Source: Flaveria trinervia (lineage: Eukaryota; Streptophyta; Magnoliopsida; Asterales; Asteraceae). Taken from it: DNA of 64,000 bases. The notes under the pieces are model-generated. The model was not told the DNA's origin. It searched no databases and saw nothing but the letters and a program-made list of their open reading frames with translations. Positions 11,902 to 21,166 of this stretch are shown here, piece after piece. Position 1 is the stretch's first letter. Each line of letters begins with the position of its first letter. The translations under genes were made by a program, and so were the position numbers. The stretch lies in contig CM046452.1 of NCBI GenBank assembly GCA_025506515.1, positions 43,863,444 to 43,927,443 on the forward strand. Reading direction: 5' to 3'.

Positions 11902-14442
11902 ACCTAGATCTATCTATCGTCTTACCCTTTTCATAACCTCCTCATACTTCTTGTACTTTTCCTCTCTTGTGACTCATGCATGTATTTCAAATGCAAAGCA
12001 GAGTCTTATCACATTTTGGAATTGGAGGGCTTGTACAATATCCTGCGTGTCATAGAACAGTGGCCACTTGTATAGAGTGTAGATGTCGTCAGTGACAAGT
12101 TGGTAAGCCACATCGGGTCAAATACCCTGATAGTATCCATTTTGCCCTCTTTGTTTAGAACTATGATAGCTTCCCCTGTTCTCCAATCATAGTACCACCA
12201 TTTGAAGTGAGGAGTGAAGTCCTGTGGCATTTCCCGTAGAGGGATCTTTGACATTGTTCGTGGTGGACTCCACTTCATCACTATCTTTGGCTTTCCAGTT
12301 ATGGGATCAACTTCAGAATGTCTGATATACCTCGTAGGTTGTTGAGGTTTGAAGTTGACCCACCTGGTGTGGTACTCTTTCTTCAGGGCAGCCTCAAACC
12401 AGCCTGACATCTTTCTCGGGTCAACATATAACAGCTTTAGTTTAGCTAGCTGGTTGAGTTCAAAACCAGGTAGAGTCTTTAGATCATGCGGGAATCTAAA
12501 ATACTCAATACCTTTCTCTCTATTCACTGCGTAAACATTAAGATCCTCAAAATGTGCCCACGCAATGATCTTGCCTGACACCTTGTGATGTTTCTTTACA
12601 TTGTAGAGCTTGGTGTAGACATTCTGTCTAGGAGCAGCGCGTTGGGCTCGGATCTCCTCAAAACAAGCAGCCCATTCAGCCTTTTTGATATCAATATCAG
12701 GGTTTAAGGCTTGGGCTTGTCCTTCAACCTTCTCGGACTCTTGCTCCATCTTATCTAGTATCTCAAATGTATCACCGACCAGGGAGTCACCCAAATCAGG
12801 GACCGCATTTACCTCTTTGTCAGCGTACTCGGGATAGTGCTCTGCAGTGACGTCCGCTATCTCTATTTCATCAATTTCGTTCAGCTCGTCGTCACTAGTT
12901 TCTACAAAGGTTGGAGCGTCCTTTACAATCTCATCGGGATTAAGCTTGAACATTTCTGCAATTTGCTCGTCAGTGAGATTGTGAATGATCTCTCATTCTT
13001 CAGGAGTGTACATCACAGATCTCCTAACAATACCCTGCAGATCAAGAATTATCGTGAGTTGAGTCTTGATCTGTTGGAGGGGAGCAACATCATGTTCATC
13101 CCTCTGAAAGTTTGGATTTGCTTGATTTAAAACATGTAACACAACAAATATTAGTCATTAATCAAAGTAGTAAATGTCCACATTAAGTATAAACATTCAC
13201 TACATAATTTGATACAAGATTCAAATACATATGATTTAAATAACATAAACAACTAAGTATTACTCTTGTCTTGTATCATGTGCTCTTCTGCTGACGGGGC
13301 TGAAGTCGAGGCACCTTGGTCTTGAGCTCTTTTTGTCCTCCTTTCACTCGCAGAAGTAGCACCCGCGGCAGATGCATCCTCATCATCATCATCAACATCA
13401 TCAACATCATCAGCAGCATCTGTATCATCCTCAATGTCATCACCATCATTATCATCATCATCATCATCATCACTATCATCATCACCATCATCTCCATCTC
13501 TTTCCTTGATCTTTAGGGGCTTTTCCTTTGATCCCTTTAGCCACAACATGATGGTCTTGTTGGTGGCCTCCAACTCATCTATCCTTTTAGCTGCTTGAGC
13601 ATGTTGCTCCCTGAGTTGGGACATCTCTACTCGCTGTGCATCCATCAGCTGGGCTTGCTGCTCTATCTGCTGGGCCTGCTGAGATGTCTGCATATATTGG
13701 GCAGCAGTAAGGTCTACTAGCTGTCGAATCTAAGCAGTCTTCTCGTCATCGGCAGCCAACAGCTTCAGCACCATACGATTAAGTGCCAAAAGCTGTTCCT
13801 CTACCCCACTAAGAGGTAGAGTGGTTCCTGATAGGAAGGAAGGGAATGTAGATGGTTCGGCATGGTGACTAGTGGTGGTGGTGGTTGCAGTGGTGAAGAT
13901 TGGGGGTAATATGGATGAAGGTGGTGGTGGTGTGGGTGTGGTAGTAGTGGTAGTAGGTGGAGTGGGTGTGGTAGTAGTGGTGGTGGTTATGAAGGTCAGT
14001 CTTCTCTTCTTCTTCTTCAGGCCGTGGGGCTGAGCCATCCTTTTCTTCCTCGATCCTTTCGAGGAGGATGCTCCCCCTGAAACACAGCTTGGCTGATCGG
14101 GAGCAAAGGTCGGATCCGTGTTAGGCTCTCCCGATCTGCCGGGGTGTTCACCAACTGCCCGGAGCCCTCACTCTGTGGCAACCACCTTGCTGCCAACAGT
14201 CCGAGTGAGGGGCTCCTCATCAGTATCCTCCTCCTCATCAGGTATGAAGTCCTGATGGAATCCTGCAGTCTCTACTCCATCATGGGTAGATGCTAGAGAT
14301 GCTATATCGGTAGTGGGGGCCCTTGGTTGAGTGGGCCCTGCATCTCCACCATCACCGTTGTCGTCATCGTCGGAGTCATCCTCCGAGAGTTGTAACTGCT
14401 TGACATTAGAGTCACTATCTACGTGACACCACTTACATCTCC

Positions 14443-14450
14443 CCGGCGCC
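14443..14450. repeat. left 8-bp target site duplication of the hAT
   Basis: CCGGCGCC directly before the element. The identical octamer is at 17879-17886 on the other side. Confidence 0.95.
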
Positions 14451-14455
14451 TAGAG

Positions 14456-14940
14456 GTGGCCAAAAAAACCGGTTCGGGAACCAGTTCGGCCAAAAAAAAC
14501 GGAACGGTTTGAGGCCCAAACCGGTTTCAAACCGGGCCCGAACCGCCGGTTCTTGACGGTTTATCACTTCCACGTTCCAAACGGTTTCAAACCGGGCCCG
14601 AACCGCCGTTCTTGACCGGTTTATCACTTCCACGTTCCAAACCGGTTTCAAACCGAACCGGTTTTCAAACCGGTTCCAAACCGGTCCCAAACCGGTTTCC
14701 CAAACCGGTTTCCCAAACCGGCCACCCAAACCGGTTTCCCAACCGGCCACCCAAACCGGTTTTCAAACCGGCCACCCAAACCGGTTTTCAAACCGGCCAC
14801 CCAAACCGGTTTTCAAACCGGCCACCCAAACCGGTTTTCAAACCGGCCACCCAAACCGGTTTTCAAACCGGCCACCCAAACCGGTTTTCAAACCGGCCAC
14901 CCAAACCGGTTTTCAAACCGGCCACCCAAACCGGTTACCG
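14456..14940. repeat. left subterminal AAACCGGTTT repeat array of the hAT
   Basis: Two kinds of repeat are present. A tandem pair of about 60 bp (14519-14640) holds the words TTCAAACCGGGCCCGAACCG and TTTATCACTTCCACGTTCCA. Then come about eight 25-bp units (14745-14935), each AAACCGGTTTTC followed by AAACCGGCCACCC. AAACCGGTTT is a perfect palindrome. In Ac/Ds-type elements, subterminal short repeats bind transposase; that role is inferred here from position and sequence style. Confidence 0.85.
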
Positions 14941-15172
14941 TTACCCAACAGCTATATAGCCGTTTTTTGCAATTTTTGACCGTTTTTTTGATGTTTTTTT
15001 ACCATTATACCCCCACTAGGTTACTATATATATGTATTTGATGTTTTGGTTGAATCACAACAACTTATAACACTCTCTACTCTCAAAAATCTCAAAAACG
15101 CTCTCAAAAACGCTCTCCACAAATACTTTCGTTTAAAACGCTCTCAAAAACGCTCTCACAAAAATCTCTGAA

Positions 15173-17255
15173 ATGTCTTCAACAAGTGCTCAATCATCCG
15201 TTGGTTGTGAAGCATCTTCAAGCAACGTGGTGATAGCAATCCTTCCTACGAATAGGAACCCCGAAGTATGGTGCAATTACGATTTATGTCAAATGGCTAG
15301 CGGTCCAAACAAGGCTCGTTGCAAGTTTTGTCATAAGTTTTTCAAAAAAGATGCAAACACAATGTTGAAAAACCATATTGCAAATAAATATTGTAGAGCG
15401 TTAAAAGGTGAACCTTCTCAAGGTCAAGCTTCGATGACAAACGAAGGAAATATTTGGGCTTATAACGTTGATGCGGTTCGGGAGCAAATGGCGCAATTTG
15501 TAATTCAAGAAAGCTTGTCATTCAAACATTTCGACAACGAACGTTTGACTCGACTCATTCAACGAACTCTCCAACCTCGTTACACCAATGTAAGTCGTGC
15601 TACTCTTCGAAGAGATTGTTTAAAAATGTGGAAAAAAGCTAAAAATGAATTAATATCTTATTTTGAAAATTTACAAACTGGTGTTAACTTAACTAGTGAT
15701 GTTTGGTCGACACCTCACGGTTCACCGGACTCGTACATTTGTGTCACCGCCCATTGGGTTGAACCCGATTCGTGGCAAATGATGAAACGTACGATTGCGT
15801 TTGAATTGTTTGATTATCCTCACACCGGCCAATATATTTTTATCTTATTGATAAAGTTATTCAAACGTATAAATTAGAAAAAAAAAATATTTTCTATATC
15901 TTTTGATAATGCTTCAACAACACTCTTGCGATAGATAATTGAAATTAAAATATAAACCAATATGTGAGGGTGTGTTTTTTCATAGTCGATGTGTTGCGCA
16001 CATCATAAACTTAGCCGTGCAAGACGGTTTAAAAACGATTGAAACAATTAAAGATTGTTTTAAAAGAATGTTACGTGATATTTTTAGTAACAACCAAAGA
16101 TATACTAAATATCGCAAGTTTTGTAAAGACGCAAATACTAAATGTTTAGGTCCGAATTGGGACGTACCAACACGATGGAATTCCACATGTAACATGTTTG
16201 AAAAGGCTATTGAACAAAAAGAAAGTTTAATAGCCTTTCATAATAGTTTGGTAAGTCGGGGAAAGGCAAATTCTTACCATCCATCGGGTTGGGCCATCAT
16301 CGAAGAAGTAACAAAAATGCTTCAAGTTTTTAAAAATGCAACTACATGTCTTTCTGGAGTTTATTACCCAACGAGTCCGTTGGTACTACACCAAATTTAT
16401 TTAATGACTTCAAAATTAAATGAATTATCGTGTAGAGGTAGACCCTATTCCGATATGATACCCCAATGAAAGAAAAACTTAAAAAATATTTTGAAGAAAT
16501 GCCTCCCGTTATTACATGTGCCGCTGCTTTAAACCCTTGTTTAAATTTGTCGGGGGTTGAAACTTTACTTGATAAAATTACTTTTAATTTGGATTTAGAA
16601 GTTGGTAAACCAATGTATAGTAAAACTTTAAAAGCGACTTTCAACAAACAATTACAACAAATGTATGATGTTTATTTATTAAAATACGGGGAAACATCAC
16701 AAATCCATGATGCTTTAAGGCATGCGGCAAATGCCGAATGTTCGAATGATCCAATGTTTGATTTATATAATACTTTAAAGGATGAATGTAATAAACGTCA
16801 ACGTGGTAACACTCAGAGTAGTGAACTCGGGAGGTATGGTCTTACAAACTTTTTATCGACCATGACTCCACATGAATTTAAAATTTTGACTTGTTGGCTT
16901 GGTGGAAAGGTAAGGAAGATCAATTTCCCATCCTATCCACCATGGCCGAGATTTACTAACCGTCCAAGCTTCTACGGTAGCTTCGGAATCTGCTTTTTCT
17001 GTTAGTGGCAGGATTATATCAATAAGACGAACTCGACTCACTCCACAAGCAGTTGAAATGTCAATTTGCTTGAAAGATTATTTGGATGCCGCGGAAAGAG
17101 TACAAGACAAACGATCGCTTGAAGGAGAACTGGAATATGAAGCAGAATTATACGAGGACGAGGTAGAGAGCGGATTGACACCAGGAATGACTGATGATGA
17201 AGCGGCATATGATGACTACCTTCGTAACAGTTCCGGTTCTGGTGGCGAGGAATAA
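15173..17255 (+). pseudogene. hAT transposase (BED finger, RICESLEEPER/Ac-like), frameshifted
   Basis: The cut-and-paste transposase gene starts at 15173 (MSSTSAQSSV), after a TATA-like ATATATAT near 15025 and a leader rich in ACGCTCTCAAAA copies. A BED-type zinc finger is visible: Cys50, Cys53, His69, Cys74. The first catalytic Asp is in TSDVWSTPHG (Asp176). The frame stops at 15877 and resumes out of phase through the SFDNAS region, 15939-16469 (CVAHIINLAVQDGLK). It shifts again at 16466-17005 and once more near 16900 before the C-terminal hAT dimerisation region, where remnants of VASESAFSVSGR and RTRLTPQAVE lie across frames. The last piece (17058-17255) is acidic and ends at a normal stop. 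At least three frameshifts make it inactive. Confidence 0.9.
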
Positions 17256-17265
17256 ACGTACAAGT

Positions 17266-17660
17266 ATAATACGAACGAAGAAACGACTATGTTAAATGTT
17301 TAGTTTTAAATGTTTAAATTATTTAAATGTTACGAATTGTTAAAATGTTTAAATTGTTTATAAATGATATAAATTGTTTATAAATGTTATTAATTGTTAA
17401 AATACTTAAATATTTATAAATGTTAATAAATAGTATATATATATATATATGTTTATAAATGTTATAAATTGTTTAATTGTTTAAATCGTTTAAATGTTTA
17501 AATTGTTTAAATCGTTTAAATGTTTAAATTGTTTAAATGTTTTAAATGTTTAAATTATATAAATTCTTTTAAATTATATAAATTCTTTTAAATTATATAA
17601 TTATATAAAAATGTTATAAATATTTATGTTTTAATTAAAAGTTTAAAATTTCGTTTGAAT
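17266..17660. repeat. AT-rich TTTAAATTGTTTAAATG low-complexity tract inside the hAT
   Basis: About 390 bp of imperfect repeats of AAATGTTTAAATTGTTT and AATTCTTTTAAATTATATA words between the transposase stop and the right subterminal array, with a short (AT)n run at 17435-17450. No coding potential. Confidence 0.8.
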
Positions 17661-17674
17661 ATAACAAACAAAAA

Positions 17675-17870
17675 AAACCGGTTTGGGCCGAACCGTTTGG
17701 GCCCGAACCGGTTCCAAACCGGCCCAAACCGGTTTGATAGGTTTGGTTTTTACGGTTTTGAAACCGGTTTGAACCCGAACCAGTTTGGGGCCAAACCGGT
17801 TTTGACCGACTTTGACCAAACCGGTTTCGGTTTGGGACCCGAACGGTTTGGGCCCCCAAACCGGTTTGTA
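17675..17870. repeat. right subterminal AAACCGGTTT array of the hAT
   Basis: About ten AAACCGG/CCGGTTT/CCGAACC words in both orientations. They mirror the left array but are not arranged in the regular 25-bp unit. Probable transposase-binding region. Confidence 0.8.
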
Positions 17871-17878
17871 CATCTCTA

Positions 17879-17886
17879 CCGGCGCC
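17879..17886. repeat. right 8-bp target site duplication of the hAT
   Basis: CCGGCGCC, identical to 14443-14450. Confidence 0.95.
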
Positions 17887-18669
17887 ACGTAGTCCACCTT
17901 GGCCAGATGGCCTATAAGTCTCTTTATCGGGGGCTTGACCTGCTTTCCCCGGTAAACCCTCATACGACCCAGTGGCATATCATCCTTAATCTCTAAAGCC
18001 ACAGCGTCGTGGCTCTCCTTTGGCAGCGAGGGCAGCTTCTTGTCAAAAATCATCTATAGGAACCGAGGGTACATGCAGAAACCCTCCTTGACCTTTGCCT
18101 CCAAGTTCTCTATAAGGTTAAAGAAGATCATGCTCGAAAAGCTGAAAGGGTGGTTCAGCACCAATGCCACATAGGCATTTTGTATCTCGTCTGAGAGGTC
18201 GTTAAACCCACCCCTTCGTGAAGCTATGCACTTCAAGATGACGTGTGCCAAGTACTTATACTGGGGGCACAGGTTGCTCTTGTTGAGCACACATGAGTTT
18301 ATGTCCCCAGAGTACTTAAACCTCATGAAACACCCTCTCACTGTCAGTGGGTGAAGTCTGGTGGGGTGATCAGTATCGTCTTCCAACTCAATTACCCGTT
18401 GAATATCTGCAGTGGTAATCTCTACATCCATGCCACAAATAGAACTCCGTATGCTGTACGGCTCACATGATCGATCAACAGATGCATTCTCCTAGAAGGC
18501 CTGTTGTATAGACCTGTAGGGAGTGCATGGTGTATAAATGGCCTTGTGGATCCTTGATCGCTTGAGAAAAGCGATGATCTCTGCAAACTCAGCACCATTC
18601 ATAGTTGTGGAGTCCAGGTGAGCACAAATGTTGTGCTTGGGGTTGATAAACCATCTATCAGCCATCGAT

Positions 18670-19209
18670 CTGTAACACAAGACATATGGACATTAGTTAT
18701 CCACATGAGACAAATCAATCTTAATTAACTTGGTTTAATTCATTCAGATTCATTCATGTGATTGAACCATACAATTGGGTTAAGTCGTTTGTCCTGTCAT
18801 GCGACTGGATTCAGTTGGGTGATTGAATAAGCGACTGAGTTCAGTCGGTTGACTAAGCCTGCGATTGGTTCAATTGGCCGATTAAGCTCATTCGTATGCT
18901 CCATTCGGCCGATTGAGCCATTCGACCAGCTCAATCGTGTGATTGTTGTTCAACCTGATGACTAGTCGCATGACCCACTGTTCGACCGACTTAGATTTTA
19001 ATTTTAACCAAGATATGAAATTAGACATCGTGCACTAGTTCTTTAGACTCGCATTCAAATATCTAATAACCTAAAACCTTCAATTTTAACATTTTACTTG
19101 GTTTAAGTAGGTCATTAGCCCATTTAGTGTCCGGTTCTTGTTTGAGTCGAGAATCTTAAAGTTAGGGCACCATTTCGTCAGATTTCAGTGAGATATCATG
19201 ACATTGTAC
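18670..19209 (-). other. candidate 5'-UTR intron of the copia 2 additional ORF
   Basis: Minus strand: the donor ATACAG|GTACAATG at 19210/19209 pairs with the acceptor TTGTGTTACAG at 18670, five bases before the ATG. The 540-bp interval contains stops in all frames and a cluster of CGACTGA-type words (18730-19010). It fits a leader exon of about 110 nt starting downstream of the TATA at 19356-19349. Predicted from splice-site sequence only. Confidence 0.45.
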
Positions 19210-19348
19210 CTGTATATCAATCTACAATCGCCAGTATATTAATAAGAGTCAGAAAACTCGATCTAATGAAATTTGGGCAGAGTAACGGTAGTGTGTGCGA
19301 ATTAAGGGCGATTAGGGGGTGATAAGTCGAATGCGATCGACTGTGCCC

Positions 19349-19356
19349 TATTTATA
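19349..19356 (-). promoter_or_regulatory. internal TATA box upstream of the copia 2 additional ORF
   Basis: TATAAATA on the minus strand, preceded upstream (19360-19620) by an array of TTCGGNCGACTGA-like words, the same arrangement as in this element's LTR. It lies well after pol, so it would drive a separate additional-ORF transcript. Confidence 0.5.
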
Positions 19357-19359
19357 CTG

Positions 19360-19620
19360 AGTCTGAGTTCAATCGGCCGAATGGACCCATTCGCTCTGTT
19401 CATTCGAGCGAATGGACCTCAGTCGTGCGAGTGGCTCGGTCGATTTCCTTCAGTCGGTTGACTGGGTTTTAGTCGGGTGACTGACTCATTCGCACACCTC
19501 CATTCGGTCGACTGGCTCATTCTGATAATCCATTCGGCTGAATGGTTCATACTCATGTCCATTGGGCTGTTTAGTGCATGAGTATGGTCCATTTGCACGA
19601 TTGGGTCATACTTATGATTT
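19360..19620 (-). repeat. degenerate CATTCGGTCGACTGA-type repeat cluster
   Basis: Many imperfect 12-16 bp words (CATTCGGCCGAATGG, CAGTCGGTTGACTGGG, CATTCGGTCGACTGGC) sit immediately upstream of the internal TATA. Related clusters occur at 11430-11650 (LTR U3) and 18730-19010 (candidate intron). Confidence 0.7.
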
Positions 19621-21160
19621 TTTTACTCTAAGACCATTCCACACTTTTATCTTTTGATTAAACATTATGAGCATTTGATCATCTCAGACATGATCATTTT
19701 AACTTGAAAAATTATTGACCACCTCAGACGTGGTCCTTTTAAAATACTTTGTTACCTCATATGTGACCCATTTTTTATTTGAAAGCACGTGTGGTCACCT
19801 CAGACGTGACCATTTAGATGATAAGGTTCCCTATCAACTTCCATGACATAGTCCAATACTTAAATAAACTGAAATTGACAAACTTTATAACAAAATAAAA
19901 GAAATAAAAACTAAAACTTAAAACTAAGACATGTTTTTGTGTTTTTGTGAGGGCTAAATCCTAAGATGTAAATCTAAGAAATTATTTTCTGAAAAAGCAG
20001 CTTCAATTCATTTAAACCATACATGGACCAATTCAATTTGGAATCATACAGGATATTCAAATCGCTCGGGACAAGTTATCCAAAACCTTTGATGCTCTAT
20101 TCTTGTTTTTCATCTAGAGTCATTTAGCAAATTTAGGAAATCATACTAGTACTGATAGGGCCCCACTCTAATTTGAACTTTCAAGAATTGTAGCCACGAT
20201 GAGTGTCAGTATACTTGTCCTCTTAAATCCATACACAGACTTTCAACACAGATTGGTGATGGTTTAAGGTTTGTTTATTTCAACAAGCAATTGTGGATCC
20301 CACACTTATATGGTAATCAACATTCCTCAGGAGATTTTTGAGCGGTCTTAGGGTAGTATACAAGAAAAGACTATTCATAGAACTTTCAAAGAGAAGCCAA
20401 GCCTCAGGTCAGTGCCACCGCATAGCAGAGAGGCGGCAAACAACAATGAATTCTAGAATATATAGGTTATGCTTATCCTCAGGTCAGTGCCACCGCACAA
20501 CAAAGAGGCACATAACCTATCTTCTTGTTTGAGCAATTTCATTCTTTTTGCATAGATCTCACCAACAACATAGGTTATTAGTTGATTGTATTTGCATTTT
20601 TTATGTGCTTTTGCTCATGCTTTGGTCTTACGCACACATTCGTGGCGTTTATTTTGCTCGTCACCCCTTATTGGAATCTTGTTGATTGTGTTAACCAGGG
20701 ATAAGGTGTTACCCACAGCTAGTCAAACATTTTAGTTTAATCTTGAGATCACCAAAAAAGTCTAGTCATCTATTGTGTTGAATCTACCGACATATCATCC
20801 GTGGTCTAGCAACCTCTAGGTCTACTTTCTTTGTGTTATCTTAGTAGTAGCTAGTTTATCTATATATTTTCTTTTATTTTGCTCAGACTACACAGACTTA
20901 TACTTGAGCTTTGCATCATTTTCAATTTAAATTTTAAAGTCCCAAACGGTTTGCTCTTGTGTACTATCATATTCCAAAGATTGAATCGGTATCACACATA
21001 CTATCTTATTTTTATCAGCTACCTCTCCTTCTCCCTCGTTTTTTTACTGTCTAAACCTATTCTCCCCCTAAAATTTTAAAACCATAATAGATTAGCATTT
21101 TAGGATTTTAATAGGCAACACAATAAGACCAATTTTAATTAACCAACTTAAAATTAAGCA
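19621..21160. other. non-coding spacer of copia 2
   Basis: No gene is seen between the internal promoter region and the RNase H end. It contains a direct repeat of about 34 bp (20402-20435 and 20477-20510, both starting CCTCAGGTCAGTGCCACCGC). It also has a 10-bp inverted repeat, ATAGGTTATG at 20462-20471 with CATAACCTAT at 20511-20520, around the second copy. Small ORFs at 20338 and 20879 have no recognisable features. Confidence 0.6.
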
Positions 21161-21166
21161 AATAAA

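Larger units (their letters stand above)
14451..17878 (+). mobile_element. hAT DNA transposon, full length but decayed (3428 bp)
   Basis: Perfect 8-bp target duplications (CCGGCGCC) flank imperfect terminal inverted repeats: TAGAGGTGGCCAAA at the left, and TAGAGATGTACAAA as the reverse complement of the right end (11 of 14 match). Both subterminal regions are packed with AAACCGG/CCGGTTT words. A BED-finger/RNase-H-like transposase lies between them on the plus strand. The duplication length, end sequence and transposase all agree on hAT. The insertion splits the additional ORF of copia 2, so it is younger than that element. Confidence 0.95.
12009..18665 (-). pseudogene. additional ORF of copia 2, split by a hAT insertion
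   Basis: The start is at ATG 18665-18663 (MADRWFINPKHN), just after a TTACAG acceptor. The N-terminal part (to 17887) has DITTADIQRV-type and FCMYPRF landmarks and only two stops (about 18493 and 18055). The hAT then interrupts it at 17886/14451. The middle part (14442-13253) holds an acidic Ser/Asp stretch, a Lys-rich KKKKRR patch, Thr/Pro runs, a Gln-rich coiled coil and a poly-Asp tract (about 13370-13490). A possible intron lies at about 13260-13108 (acceptor AACTTTCAG). The C-terminal part (12953-12009, 314 codons) starts MFKLNPDEIV and is rich in Trp/Tyr/basic residues, with FKWWYYDWRTGEA. These 3' ORFs are sometimes called envelope-like; no signal peptide or membrane span is apparent, so that name is not supported. 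Function unknown. Confidence 0.7.

Noticed and set aside
13276..13516. Met/Ile-rich frames opposite and beside the poly-Asp tract
   Set aside because: Shadows of the GAT/GAC repeats coding for poly-Asp in the copia 2 additional ORF.
14745..14935. Possible CRISPR-like array
   Set aside because: Units are contiguous with no unique spacers and lie at the end of a hAT transposon in a plant genome.
14612..14959. Plus-strand frame with regular Asn-Arg-Phe-Pro repeats
   Set aside because: Produced by the 25-bp hAT subterminal array; no start context and no non-repeat sequence.
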